Shown piece by piece: positions 48,054 through 57,268 of a stretch of DNA of 64,000 bases. Position 1 is the first letter of the stretch. Every line of letters begins with the position of its first letter. This DNA comes from Pseudomonadota bacterium. GTDB lineage: Bacteria; Pseudomonadota; Alphaproteobacteria; Dongiales; Dongiaceae. The position numbers were made by a program, and so were the translations under genes. A model generated the notes under the pieces. That model had not been told where the DNA came from. It saw only the letters and a program-made list of their open reading frames with translations, and did not search any database. The stretch spans positions 1,014,033 through 1,078,032 of the forward strand of contig JAJYUT010000001.1 in the NCBI GenBank assembly GCA_021792365.1, written 5' to 3'.

Positions 48054-49178
48054 ATGCGGGATTGGAGCGAGATCCAGGGCTGGCGGAAGGACACGCGCGC
48101 GAGACTGCTGTCGCGCCGCCAGGCACTCGGCCGTCCGGAGCGCGACCGGGTGCAGGCTATCGTCGCCGACCTGCTGCTGCGGCACATACCGGAGTTGCGC
48201 GCCGCCTGCATCGGATTCTGTTGGCCGTTCAAGGGCGAACTCGACCTTCGCGGCTTGGTGAGCGACTGCATCGCCGCCGGCGCCACCGCCGCGCTGCCCG
48301 TCGTGATCGAGCGTGCATGTCCTCTGGAATACCGGGCGTGGAGCCCGCGCGCGAAGCTCGAACGCGGCGTATGGGGCATTCCTGTGCCCGCGGAGCGGCG
48401 GATGGCGCGACCGACCATTCTGCTCGCGCCGCTGGTCGGGTTCGACAGCGCGGGATACCGCTTGGGCTACGGTGGCGGCTATCACGACCGGACGCTTGCC
48501 GCGTTGGAGCCGCGGCCCCTCGCCATCGGGGTCGGGTACGAACTGGGCCGCCTCGACACCATCCATCCGCAGGCGCACGACATCGCGATGGACGCGATTG
48601 CGACCGAGGCCGGCCTCTCCTGGTTCCGCGCTGATAAAGGCATGAGCTGCGATGCAGGCGCCTCGGCGGTCGATGGCGCAACACCATCATTCGCTTCGCC
48701 GCCCTGTGCGCTGCATGAGCTGGAACCTGCGGCACGCGGATTCCTGAGCCACACGGAAACACTGGAATTCCTGTGCGAACTGCTCGAGGCGGAGCGTGCC
48801 GGTACGCGCGCCGTCGGCGCGATGTGCCGTGAGAACATTGCCGAGGATCGCCACGTCTTGCTGCGGCGGGTGGCCATGGACGAGGCGCGCTACTGCGCCA
48901 TGCTCACCCAGCAGATCGTGCGTCTCGGCGGCACACCCAGCCTGGCGACCGGCGCGTTCTATGAGAAGCTGCTTGCGATACAGGAACCGGATCGCCGGCT
49001 GGATCTGCTCAGTCGCGGCCAGGGATGGGTTGTGCGCAAGATCCGCGACGCGCTACCTCGCATAGCGGACGGCGCCCTGCATCATGACCTGAGTGAAATG
49101 CTGGACGTGCATGAGCGGAACATCGCCGATTGCGCAGCGATGCAGCAACAAGCCGCCGGCGCCTCACGGGGCGGATAA
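48054..49178 (+). CDS. 5-formyltetrahydrofolate cyclo-ligase fused to a C-terminal helical (DUF6306-like) domain
   Basis: A 374-residue fusion. Residues 1-190 are 5-formyl-THF cyclo-ligase: WRKDTRARLLSRRQALG, the folate/ATP region GIPVPAERRMARP, LLAPLVGFDSAGYRLGYGGG and IGVGYELGRL. Residues ~220-370 are an unrelated all-helical domain with regularly spaced acidic and histidine residues (LLEAERAGTRAV, NIAEDRHVLLRRVAMDEARY, MLDVHERNIADC) that looks like a ferritin-like four-helix bundle. The fusion is not the usual single-domain YgfA; joint folate and iron or redox stress function is an inference from the operon. Confidence 0.8.
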   Translation: MRDWSEIQGWRKDTRARLLSRRQALGRPERDRVQAIVADLLLRHIPELRAACIGFCWPFKGELDLRGLVSDCIAAGATAALPVVIERACPLEYRAWSPRAKLERGVWGIPVPAERRMARPTILLAPLVGFDSAGYRLGYGGGYHDRTLAALEPRPLAIGVGYELGRLDTIHPQAHDIAMDAIATEAGLSWFRADKGMSCDAGASAVDGATPSFASPPCALHELEPAARGFLSHTETLEFLCELLEAERAGTRAVGAMCRENIAEDRHVLLRRVAMDEARYCAMLTQQIVRLGGTPSLATGAFYEKLLAIQEPDRRLDLLSRGQGWVVRKIRDALPRIADGALHHDLSEMLDVHERNIADCAAMQQQAAGASRGG

Positions 49179-49218
49179 GGCGTCGCCTGCGGGCCGGCGC
49201 CGCTGGGCCGTGGCGCGG

Positions 49219-50514
49219 TCAGGCGGCCGCGCCATAGCCTGGAAACAGGCGCTCGCATTCGCGGTGGAAGGCATCGTTCGGCCGCATTCCCTCCGGGTCG
49301 CGCGAGAATTCCGGCTTGATCCGGGTCAGAAAATGCATGTTGATCGGCGCCTTGTTCTTGACCTCGACGGCACCCCGCGGCTCGAACTCCATGAGGCTGC
49401 GTACCCGGCTGTAGACCGTATCCGAGACATTGATGCGTCCTGCGCCCCCGGCAGCCTCCAGGCGCGCGGCGATATTCACCGCATCGCCCCATACATCGTA
49501 GATGAACTTGCTCTTGCCGACGACACCTGCCATCACCGCACCGCTGTGGATGCCGACGCGGAGTTCCCACCGGGGCAGACGCAGGCGCTCGCGCTGGGTG
49601 TTGGTGCGGCGCATGAACTCGATCAGCGATAGTGCCGCGAGGCAGGAATCGACATCGTGGGTCCGGTTGGGTTCCGGCAGTCCGCCAACGCACATATAGG
49701 CATCGCCAATGGTCTTCAGCTTTTCGAGGCGATGCCGCTCGGCGATCGCGTCGAATGCGCTGAAGAACTGGTCCAGCTGCTCGATCAGGCTCTTGGGCTC
49801 GATCTGCTCGGCCAGCCGCGAGAAGCCCTCGAAATCGGCGAACACGATGGTCACTGAGTCATGGTAGCGCGGCATCACGTGTTCTTTCGTGCGCAGCTCG
49901 TCCGCCACCGCGCGCGGCAGGATGTTCAGCAGCAGCCGGTCGGAGCGCTCGCGCTCCTTCTCCGCTTCGCGCCGCGCCTCGCTGAGTTCCGCCATGCGGC
50001 GCTCGAGTTCGAGCACGCTGCGGCGCAGTTCGAATTGGCTGACCGCCTGGTGTGACAGGCGCCGGATCGCTTCCATCTGCTGGATCGTGATCTCGCGCGG
50101 CTGGAAATCGACGACGCACAGGGTCCCAAGCGCGTAGCCCTGTGGATTGATCAGCGGCATGCCGCAGTAGAACCGGAGCTTTGGCCCGCCGGTCACTGCC
50201 GGATTGTCGCTATAGCGCTTGTCCTGGCTGAGGTCGGAGCAGACGACGAGATCACTGCCGCAGATCGTGGCGGAGCAGATGGAGAGCTCCCGCGGCATGG
50301 TACATTGATCGGGTGGGAAGCCGTAGGCCGACTTTTTCCAGTCGCGTGTCTCGTCGATCAGCCCAATCACCGCAACGGGACACTGGCAGATCTCCGCCGC
50401 CAGTTCGGTGATCTCGTCATAGGCAATCTCTGGTGCCGTATCGAGCAGACGGTAGCTCTTCACCACCGCCACACGCTCTGTGTCGTTGGCTGGCATCGGT
50501 GCTCTCCACTCCAT
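49219..50514 (-). CDS. GAF domain adenylate cyclase (class III)
   Basis: A 431-residue soluble cyclase: an N-terminal GAF domain (about residues 15-160), a coiled coil (RRSVLELERRMAELSEARRE) and a class III catalytic domain. The two metal-binding aspartates are in FADFEGFSRL and KTIGDAYMCVGG; the adenine-specifying Lys precedes IGDAYM and the Asp is in YDVWGDAVN, so ATP should be the substrate. The ATG at 50514 has GGGAGG six bases upstream. Redox- or ligand-sensing GAF control of cAMP is likely. Confidence 0.87.
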   Translation of the reverse strand: MEWRAPMPANDTERVAVVKSYRLLDTAPEIAYDEITELAAEICQCPVAVIGLIDETRDWKKSAYGFPPDQCTMPRELSICSATICGSDLVVCSDLSQDKRYSDNPAVTGGPKLRFYCGMPLINPQGYALGTLCVVDFQPREITIQQMEAIRRLSHQAVSQFELRRSVLELERRMAELSEARREAEKERERSDRLLLNILPRAVADELRTKEHVMPRYHDSVTIVFADFEGFSRLAEQIEPKSLIEQLDQFFSAFDAIAERHRLEKLKTIGDAYMCVGGLPEPNRTHDVDSCLAALSLIEFMRRTNTQRERLRLPRWELRVGIHSGAVMAGVVGKSKFIYDVWGDAVNIAARLEAAGGAGRINVSDTVYSRVRSLMEFEPRGAVEVKNKAPINMHFLTRIKPEFSRDPEGMRPNDAFHRECERLFPGYGAAA

Positions 50515-50720
50515 GGCATTGCCTCCCATTCCTCACGGTGGGGCCCGCAAAGCGGGTCATAGCTTCTCTGAGCGGCACACCATCATTATAGCCAACCCTG
50601 CGCCGAGCAGGTCCGATCTTTGGGTCAGCACCATGAGCCGTGCCGTTCAAATGCGGCAGCGGTTGCCTTGCGGCGCACTGTGCGCAATAACCAGCCCATG
50701 CGAACAAGCCGGGAACAATC

Positions 50721-53471
50721 GTGCCGGATCTCTTGAGCCCACAGCCGCGCGAGGGCGGCGCGCGCGCCGTGCTGGTCGCCGGCTTCGCCGAGGCGGCGTG
50801 GCTCTCGCCCGACGGGCGCGTGGAGGTGCTGGATCCCGTGCGCGCGGCGCGGCGCGCGCTGGTCGAGCAGCCGATCGTCTGTCACGCGCCGGCAACCTTC
50901 CGCAAGCTGAAGAGCCAGCGCGCCCCGGTGGCGGACGTCCTGGAACTCTATGCCTTCGTGCGGCCGGCCAGTTTCTGCCTGCCGACCCCACGCGGCGTCG
51001 CGCAGGCGATGGGCTTGCCGCTCGCGGACCATGCGCCGCTTGCCGACCAGGCCCGCAGCCTGGCGCAGGCGGCGCGTGCCTTGCTGGGCGAACTCGCGGC
51101 GACGACGGCGAAGCGCCGCCGCATCTCCGGCATCGCCCAGATGATGGCGAAGGCCGGCTGGATCTGGGGCGTGGATGTGCTCAAGGCGCTGGAGGCCGGC
51201 GGACAGCTATCGGCGCAGGCGGGTGTCGGCGTCTGGGAAGACCTGCCGGAATGGCAGGACCAGGCGCCGGAGCCCGCGCCTAGCGATCTTGCCGTGGAGC
51301 CGGCCGAAGCGCGCCGGCGCCTCGCTGACCTGCTGGGCCCCGATGCCGAGCAGCGGCCGCAACAGGCCGATTACGCCGAGGCGCTGGTGCCCGCCTTCGC
51401 GCCGCGCCCGGCCGAGGATTCGCCCAACGTGGTGCTGGCGGAAGCGGGGACCGGCGTCGGCAAGACCCTCGGCTATCTGGCACCCGCCGGCCTGTGGGCG
51501 GAGCGCAACAAGGGCGCGGTGTGGATCAGCACCTTCACGCGCCACCTGCAGAACCAGATCGACCAGGAGCTGGACCGGCTCTATCCCAATCCCGCGCAGA
51601 AGGCCTCGCGCGTGGTGCTGCGCAAGGGGCGGGAGAACTATCTCTGTCTGCTGAACCTCGCGGAGCTTGCGGGCTCCGCGGCCTTGCGCACGCAGGACGC
51701 GGTCGCCTTCGGTCTGATGGCGCGCTGGACCATGGCGACCCGCGACGGCGACCTGGCTGGCGGCGACCTGCCGGGCTGGCTGGCAGACATCCTGGGCGCC
51801 TCGCGCATCGGCGCGCTCGCCGACCGGCGTGGCGAATGCGTCTACAGCGCCTGCCCGCATTACGGCCGCTGCTTCATCGAGCGCTCGGTGCGCCGCGCCC
51901 GCCGGGCCGACATCGTCATCGCCAACCATGCGCTGGTGATGATCCAGGCGGCCTTGGGCGCGGAGGACCAGCGCCTCCCCACGCGCTACGTGTTCGACGA
52001 AGGCCATCATCTGTTCGAGGCGATCGACAGCGCCTTCGCCGCGCACTTGACGGGGCAGGAGACCATCGAGCTGCGCCGCTGGCTCCTGGGCGGGGAGGGC
52101 GGCGGCCGCGCCGCGCGCGCCCGTGGCCTGCGGCGGCGCGTCGAGGACCTGATCCTGGATGACGCCGGCGCCATCGATCTCATGCGCGACATTGCCGAGG
52201 CGGCACGCGCCTTGCCCGGCGACGGCTGGCTGCAGCGCCTGCAGGACAAGCGCCCGAACGGTGCGGTCGAGGCATTCCTGCATGCCTTGCGGCAGGAGGT
52301 GCTGGCGCGCGCCAGCGATGACGCCATGGGCTATGGGCTGGAGATCGACGCGCGTCCTGTGAATGACCGGGTGCTGGACTGCGCCCTCGCGCTGGATCGG
52401 GAGCTGCAGCGCCTGCAGACCCCGATGCGTGAGCTGGCGAAGCGCCTTGCCAAGCGGCTGGACGACGATGCCGATGTCCTCGATTCCAACACGCGGCTGC
52501 GGATCGACGCCATGGTCCGCGGCATCACGCGCCGCGCGGAGATGGAGGTCACCGCCTGGCGCGCCATGCTGCAATCGCTAGCCCAACCCATGCCGCCGGA
52601 TTTCGTCGACTGGTTCGCCATCGAGCGCGTGGAAGGGCGCGAGCTGGATGTCGGCTTCTACCGGCACTATCTCGATCCGACCAAGCCCTTCATCGAGGCG
52701 GTGGCGAAGCCGGCCCATGGGGTGGTCGTCACCTCCGCGACCCTGACCGACGGGTCGGGCAGCGAGGCATCCTGGATGGCGGCCGGGCAGCGCGTCGGCG
52801 CGCCGCACCTGATCGCGCCGGCCTTGCGCGTGCGCGTGCCGTCGCCGTTCGACTACGCCGGCCAGACGCGGGTTTTCATCGTCACCGACGTGCCGCGCAC
52901 CGACACGGCGCAGGTGGCGGCGGCCTATCGCGAGTTGTTCCTGGCGGCGGGTGGCGGCGCGCTCGGCCTGTTCACCGCGATCGCGCGGCTGCGCGAGGTG
53001 CATCGTCGCATCGCGCCCGCGCTGGAGCAGGCCGGCCTGGATCTGCTGTCGCAGCACGTCGACGCCATGAGCACGGCCTCGTTGATCGACATCTTCCGCG
53101 GCGAGCGCGATGCCTGCCTGCTCGGCACCGACGCCGTGCGCGACGGCGTCGACGTGCCGGGTCCGGCATTGCGCCTCATCGTCTTCGACCGCGTGCCCTG
53201 GCCACGGCCGCACCTGCTGCACCGCGCGCGCAAGAGTGTGTTCGGCGGCACCGATTACGACGATCAGATGGTGCGGCTCAAGTTGAAGCAGGCCTTCGGA
53301 CGCCTGATCCGCCGTGCCGACGACCGCGGTGTGTTCGTGCTGCTGGACCGGCAGATGCCCTCGCGCCTGCTCGGCGCCTTCCCGGCGGAAGTCATGGTCG
53401 AGCGCCTCGGCCTCGCCGAGGTAGTACAAAGGACGCGTGATTTCCTCGCGCCCTATCAGACGCCGAGATAG
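50721..53471 (+). CDS. dinG: DinG-type ATP-dependent DNA helicase
   Basis: A 916-residue helicase of the XPD/DinG family with GTG start. An N-terminal ~200-residue region (LVAGFAEAAWLSPDGRVEVL) precedes Walker A AEAGTGVGKTLGYLAP. Walker B/DEAH is FDEGHHLFEAID. The FeS-cluster cysteines fit CLLNLAE and CVYSACPHYGRCFIER. C-terminal motifs are DGVDVPGPALRLIVFDRVPW and KQAFGRLIRRADDRGVFVLL. The N-terminal extension is longer than in E. coli DinG. Its 3' end overlaps the convergent AEC gene by 16 bases. Confidence 0.88.
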   Translation: MPDLLSPQPREGGARAVLVAGFAEAAWLSPDGRVEVLDPVRAARRALVEQPIVCHAPATFRKLKSQRAPVADVLELYAFVRPASFCLPTPRGVAQAMGLPLADHAPLADQARSLAQAARALLGELAATTAKRRRISGIAQMMAKAGWIWGVDVLKALEAGGQLSAQAGVGVWEDLPEWQDQAPEPAPSDLAVEPAEARRRLADLLGPDAEQRPQQADYAEALVPAFAPRPAEDSPNVVLAEAGTGVGKTLGYLAPAGLWAERNKGAVWISTFTRHLQNQIDQELDRLYPNPAQKASRVVLRKGRENYLCLLNLAELAGSAALRTQDAVAFGLMARWTMATRDGDLAGGDLPGWLADILGASRIGALADRRGECVYSACPHYGRCFIERSVRRARRADIVIANHALVMIQAALGAEDQRLPTRYVFDEGHHLFEAIDSAFAAHLTGQETIELRRWLLGGEGGGRAARARGLRRRVEDLILDDAGAIDLMRDIAEAARALPGDGWLQRLQDKRPNGAVEAFLHALRQEVLARASDDAMGYGLEIDARPVNDRVLDCALALDRELQRLQTPMRELAKRLAKRLDDDADVLDSNTRLRIDAMVRGITRRAEMEVTAWRAMLQSLAQPMPPDFVDWFAIERVEGRELDVGFYRHYLDPTKPFIEAVAKPAHGVVVTSATLTDGSGSEASWMAAGQRVGAPHLIAPALRVRVPSPFDYAGQTRVFIVTDVPRTDTAQVAAAYRELFLAAGGGALGLFTAIARLREVHRRIAPALEQAGLDLLSQHVDAMSTASLIDIFRGERDACLLGTDAVRDGVDVPGPALRLIVFDRVPWPRPHLLHRARKSVFGGTDYDDQMVRLKLKQAFGRLIRRADDRGVFVLLDRQMPSRLLGAFPAEVMVERLGLAEVVQRTRDFLAPYQTPR

Positions 53472-54391
53472 TCCAGCAGCCAGGAGAGCGTGACGACCGA
53501 GGCGAGTGTGCTGCCGAGGATGATCCCGGTCGCGCGCCGCACATAAGTGTCATGCTGCGAGGCCAGCACGAACACCAATGATCCCGTCGGCAGGGCCGCC
53601 ATCAGCAGCAGCACGTTGCGCCAGCCCGGCTCGACCGGGATCAGCCACGCGACGAGCGCGAAGGTGGCAAGCGGATGCAGGATCAGCTTCAGGAGGGACA
53701 TGACGGAGGCTTCGACCAGATCCCCTTTGAAGCTCTTGCCGACCATGAAGAGGCCCATGGCGAACAGGGCCGCCGGCGGCGCCGCCGCGCCCATGATGTC
53801 GCAGAAGGTGAGCAGGGGCGCCGGCACGTCGATGGCGAAGGCGGAGGCCAGGATGCCGGCGATCGCCGACAGCACCAGCGGCGAGCGAAGCACGCCGGCG
53901 AAGGCGTCGCGCGCCACCCGCAGATGATGGCTCGCGGTCGAACGCTGCGCCTCGATCCACAGGATGTAGAGGCCCATGATGACCGCGCCGTTCACGATTG
54001 TCGCGAGGATGGCGGGCAGCGCCGCGTCCCGGCCGAAGGCGGTGATGGCGAGCGGGATGCCCATATAGCCGGTGTTGGAGAACAAGGCGGCCATGTTCTG
54101 CACCGCCAGGGCGCCGCCGCGCGTGCGGAACACGAAGCGCCCGATGAGCAGCGCCGCCAGCGCGGTCGGCACCATCCCCAGCAGATAGGCGATGAGATAG
54201 GGCCAGTTGAATATCTGCGGCAGCTCGACCTTGGCGAGGGAGCCGAAGAACAAGGCCGGCAAGGCGGCGAAATAGACGAAGCCGTTCAGCGCCTCGCTGC
54301 CGCCCTGGCCCAGCAGGCGCAGCCGTCCGCAGGCGAATCCCGCCAAAACGATGGCAAAGACCGGGAGAACGACGTTGACGACGGCTTCCAT
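53456..54391 (-). CDS. AEC family transporter
   Basis: A 311-residue auxin efflux carrier-type transporter with ten predicted helices in two five-helix repeats. It begins AVVNVVLPVFAIVLAGFACG and keeps the NTGYMGIPLA motif and LPTGSLVFVLASQHD in the second half. The substrate (organic acids such as malate in known members) is not decidable here. Its end overlaps the convergent dinG end. Confidence 0.88.
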   Translation of the reverse strand: MEAVVNVVLPVFAIVLAGFACGRLRLLGQGGSEALNGFVYFAALPALFFGSLAKVELPQIFNWPYLIAYLLGMVPTALAALLIGRFVFRTRGGALAVQNMAALFSNTGYMGIPLAITAFGRDAALPAILATIVNGAVIMGLYILWIEAQRSTASHHLRVARDAFAGVLRSPLVLSAIAGILASAFAIDVPAPLLTFCDIMGAAAPPAALFAMGLFMVGKSFKGDLVEASVMSLLKLILHPLATFALVAWLIPVEPGWRNVLLLMAALPTGSLVFVLASQHDTYVRRATGIILGSTLASVVTLSWLLDYLGV

Positions 54392-54495
54392 GCGGCCGCG
54401 ACCTTGGCAGAGCTGCCGATTCCGGTCCAGGCCTTGAGTTTCCGGCCATGGCCGCTACAGTGCGGACGATTGCACGATAGAAAGCGAGCCGCCGG

Positions 54496-54900
54496 ATGAT
54501 CAATCACCACGCTGCCCTCATCTACACCATGGTCATCATGGCTGCGGCCGACCGCGAGATGTCGGAGGCCGAGGCGAGTGCGATGACGGACATGGTCGGG
54601 CACCTGCCGGTATTCCGCGACTATGACAAGTCGATGATCTCCAAGACTGCCGCATCCTGCTTCGAAACGCTGAAGGGCGAGGATGGGCTGGACAAGATTC
54701 TGAAGCTGATCCGCGCCGGCTTACCGGAGAAGCTGCGCGAGACCGCCTATGCGCTCGCTTGCGACGTCGTGGCCGCCGACCAGACCGTCACGCGCGAGGA
54801 GGCGCGCCTGCTCGACCTGCTGCGCTACGAGCTGCAGATCGGCAAGCTGGTCGCCGCCGCCATCGAACGCGGCGCCCGCGCCCGGCATCTGATGGTGTAA
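54496..54900 (+). CDS. TerB family (tellurite resistance-like) protein
   Basis: A 134-residue all-helical TerB-domain protein with the family pattern LIYTMVIMAAADREMSEAEA and the paired helix YALACDVVAADQTVTREEAR, both carrying the D-E-rich calcium-like loop (AAADREMSEAE / AADQTVTREEA). No other ter genes are nearby, so the name describes the fold rather than a resistance function. Confidence 0.85.
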   Translation: MINHHAALIYTMVIMAAADREMSEAEASAMTDMVGHLPVFRDYDKSMISKTAASCFETLKGEDGLDKILKLIRAGLPEKLRETAYALACDVVAADQTVTREEARLLDLLRYELQIGKLVAAAIERGARARHLMV

Positions 54901-55373
54901 GTTACCGGCGCAACCGCTTCAGAACTTCCGTGCTGCGGCGAATGCCCGGGTGGCGGAACATCGCGCAAGATGTCGAGCGTTGCGCGAGTCCACGGACCAT
55001 CCTTCGTCCGACCATCCATCCGCCGCAGCTTCGCCTTGATCGCGCTCCACTCTTCCGCTGCGAGCGTCGCGGCTTGGCGCAAGGCAATCCGCGGATCGGC
55101 GCCCGCGAACCCGACCGCGATGCGATAGATCGATCCTTCGGAATGGCGGTCGAGTTCCAGCAGCAACGCTGCACGCGACGCATAGCCGGCGCGCTTTGCG
55201 TCCGCTTCGCTGATCGCCGGCGCGCTCGTCTGTTCGATGCTCTCGATCGCGAGGACGCCGACGGCGGTCTTCAGTCTGCCGCCACCCTTGACCGTTAGCC
55301 GGCGACACTTGCGAAACATCAAGGAAATGCGACCCTCCCGGAGCGCGTCCAGGATCGGCCGCGGCAGCAGCAC
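54825..55373 (-). CDS. ASCH-like domain protein, possibly frameshifted at its 3' end
   Basis: An 182-codon frame starting at a GTG two bases after the ilvE-like stop: MLLPRPILDALREGRISLMF. The first ~135 residues (FRKCRRLTVKGGGR, ALLLELDRHSEGSIYRIAVG, DPRIALRQAATLAAEEWSAI) resemble an ASCH/RNA-binding type small domain protein. After TLDILRD the frame becomes unconvincing and runs into the 3' end of terB, whereas the -1 frame reads MFRHPGIRRSTEVLKRLRR and stops at 54902. The gene is either frameshifted or uses a short natural C-terminus; the call is tentative. Confidence 0.5.
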   Translation of the reverse strand: MLLPRPILDALREGRISLMFRKCRRLTVKGGGRLKTAVGVLAIESIEQTSAPAISEADAKRAGYASRAALLLELDRHSEGSIYRIAVGFAGADPRIALRQAATLAAEEWSAIKAKLRRMDGRTKDGPWTRATLDILRDVPPPGHSPQHGSSEAVAPVTYTIRCRARAPRSMAAATSLPICSS

Positions 55374-55374
55374 G

Positions 55375-56217
55375 CTACGCCGGCTGTGTCTTCGCGTATT
55401 CGAAATAAAGCTCCCGTGCGCGGCGGTAGACCGGGCCGGGCTGGAAGTCGCGCGTTTCATAGCGCGTGACGGGCAGCACCTTGGAATAGTTGCCGGTGGA
55501 GAACATCTCGTCGCACGTCTCGAGGTCGGTGACCGTCAGGTCGCGCTCCTCTGCCTTGATGCCGTTGTCACGCAGCAGCTTCAGCACGCGCTGACGGGTG
55601 ATGCCGTTGAGGAAGGTGCCGTTCGGGCGCGGCGTCAGCGCGACGCCGTCCTTCACGATGAAGATGTTGGAGCCGGAGAATTCCGCGACGAAGCCGTCGG
55701 GGCCCAGCATGACCGCGTCATCGAAGCCGCGGCGCTGCGCCTCCGCCTGGGCGCGGCCGGCCTGGGCATAGAGCCCGACCGCCTTCGCATCCGTGGTGGC
55801 GGAATCCGAACCGGGCCGGCGGTACTGGGTGAGGCAGACCGACATGGGGCCCGGCTGCGGCAGGGGCGTGACGCTGAGCGAAATGATGAGCCGCGTGCTC
55901 TCCGCCTCCGGGACCAGGCCGCCGCGCTCCGCCCACATGAAGGGCCGCAGATAGAGCGGCGTGCCGTGCGGGAACTTGGCGATGCCTTCGCGCAGGATGG
56001 CCTCGATCTCCTTCGCGGTCTTGGGCGATCTGAGGCCGAGATTGGCGGCGGAGCGGATCGCCCGCTCGCAGTGCAGGTCGAGATCGGGCGCATAGCCATC
56101 GAACGCCCGGGCGCCGTCGAAGATCGCCGCGCCCAGCCAGATCGCCTGATCCCACGATTTCATGACCAGCGGGTCGCCCTCGACCCATTTGCCATCGATC
56201 CAGTTCAGCTTGTCCAC
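55375..56217 (-). CDS. ilvE: PLP branched-chain amino acid aminotransferase family
   Basis: A 280-residue fold type IV PLP aminotransferase. It opens NWIDGKWVEGDPLVMKSWDQ and has the SDQALxxGAA-like SWDQAIWLGAAIFDGARAFD; the PLP lysine is in TDAKAVGLYAQAG; the phosphate cup is FSGSNIFIVKDG and NGITRQRVLKLL. The shorter length and QARRRGFDDAV segment fit the IlvE/DAAT group; branched-chain amino acids are the default substrates, but D-amino acid aminotransferases share these motifs. Confidence 0.8.
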   Translation of the reverse strand: MDKLNWIDGKWVEGDPLVMKSWDQAIWLGAAIFDGARAFDGYAPDLDLHCERAIRSAANLGLRSPKTAKEIEAILREGIAKFPHGTPLYLRPFMWAERGGLVPEAESTRLIISLSVTPLPQPGPMSVCLTQYRRPGSDSATTDAKAVGLYAQAGRAQAEAQRRGFDDAVMLGPDGFVAEFSGSNIFIVKDGVALTPRPNGTFLNGITRQRVLKLLRDNGIKAEERDLTVTDLETCDEMFSTGNYSKVLPVTRYETRDFQPGPVYRRARELYFEYAKTQPA

Positions 56218-56353
56218 GTCATGCCCCCACGGCGGTGCTTGATCTCGCCCTCAACGCGCGGGAGCATAGCGGCAGGCCTTGCTTGAATCGAGACTGCGAT
56301 CGTCCGGCAAAGGCGGCGAAATGCGTGCGGGTACAATGCCGCTGAAAACGGGA

Positions 56354-56381
56354 CGGGCGACCAGCCTCGGCTGGTCGCCCG
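56354..56381 (-). terminator. rho-independent terminator-like hairpin
   Basis: GGGCGACCAGCC and GGCTGGTCGCCC form a 12-bp perfect stem (13 with the closing C-G) around a two-base loop. On the minus strand it is followed after five bases by TTTT, placing it as the terminator of the S24 regulator gene at 56428-57174. Confidence 0.6.
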
Positions 56382-56427
56382 CCTCTCCCCAAGTCGGCTC
56401 AGCCGACGCCAACTGCGATGGATGGTA

Positions 56428-57174
56428 TTACTGGCTCGCCCAAACGATGCGCGCGATCCAGCGGATGTCGCTGGTCTTGAAGAACGCGCCGGAAGCGGAA
56501 TCGGTCAGCGCCTCCAGATAGAGCCCCTCCGCTTCCTGCCGGCCGACACGGCGCAGCAGGACGGCCCCCGAATGGGTCCCCAGCACAATACGGTCGCCGC
56601 GGCGCATCTCCGCCTCGGGCGAAGCGATGATGAGATCGCCGTCGCGATAAACCGGATCGAACTCGTGGCCGTTGACCTCGATCGCGAAGGCCGTGCGGTC
56701 GACGATGCCCGGCGCGTTCACGCGGCCCCAGGCGCTGCCGACCGGTTGGCCACTCTGGTCGAAGCAGCTTTCCGTGGCGAGGCGCGCCAGCGCGACGACG
56801 GGGATGGATTTTCCCGCCGCGCCGCGGCCCGCCAGCTTGCCGCCGGAGAAGACCTGGCCCTCGCCGGTGCCCGGCGCGCCGGTCAGCATGACGAAGCTGG
56901 AAAAGCTCTCGCCGGTCACGGTCAGGATCTTGGCGACCGATTCGGTCGATGGCCAGCGCGGCCGACCCTCGCGGGTGATGCGCTTGCTCGGGTTGAAGGC
57001 GGTGGGATCAAGCCCGGCCCGCCGTGCCAAGCCGGATGCCGACAGGCCATGCTTGGCCGCCAGGCGGTCGATGCCGCGCCACACATCGGCATGCTGCAGC
57101 ATTGGAACCAGCCCAGGACGTAAATTACCCTCGGCCGGGCGTTCCACTGCGCCTTCTGCACCATTATTCAACAT
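56428..57174 (-). CDS. XRE-type S24 (LexA-like) transcriptional repressor
   Basis: A 248-residue repressor. The N-terminal helix-turn-helix (VWRGIDRLAAKHGLSASGLA then RRAGLDPTAFNPSKRITREG) is followed by an S24-type C-terminal domain; the dyad segment GKSIPVVALARLATESCF and the catalytic region GHEFDPVYRDGDLIIAS with PGxxLVVS-like RRGDRIVLGTHSG resemble LexA/cI-type proteases, though the expected Ser-Lys pair is not certain by eye. GGGAGGGG precedes the ATG at 57174. Confidence 0.8.
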   Translation of the reverse strand: MLNNGAEGAVERPAEGNLRPGLVPMLQHADVWRGIDRLAAKHGLSASGLARRAGLDPTAFNPSKRITREGRPRWPSTESVAKILTVTGESFSSFVMLTGAPGTGEGQVFSGGKLAGRGAAGKSIPVVALARLATESCFDQSGQPVGSAWGRVNAPGIVDRTAFAIEVNGHEFDPVYRDGDLIIASPEAEMRRGDRIVLGTHSGAVLLRRVGRQEAEGLYLEALTDSASGAFFKTSDIRWIARIVWASQ

Positions 57175-57268
57175 TTGCCCCTCCCAATCTCACCCCAGAG
57201 CCGCAAATCTGCGGACCAATCGGCCGACACCCCCATGTAGGCCGAGCGGCAATCTACTCCCATCTCGC

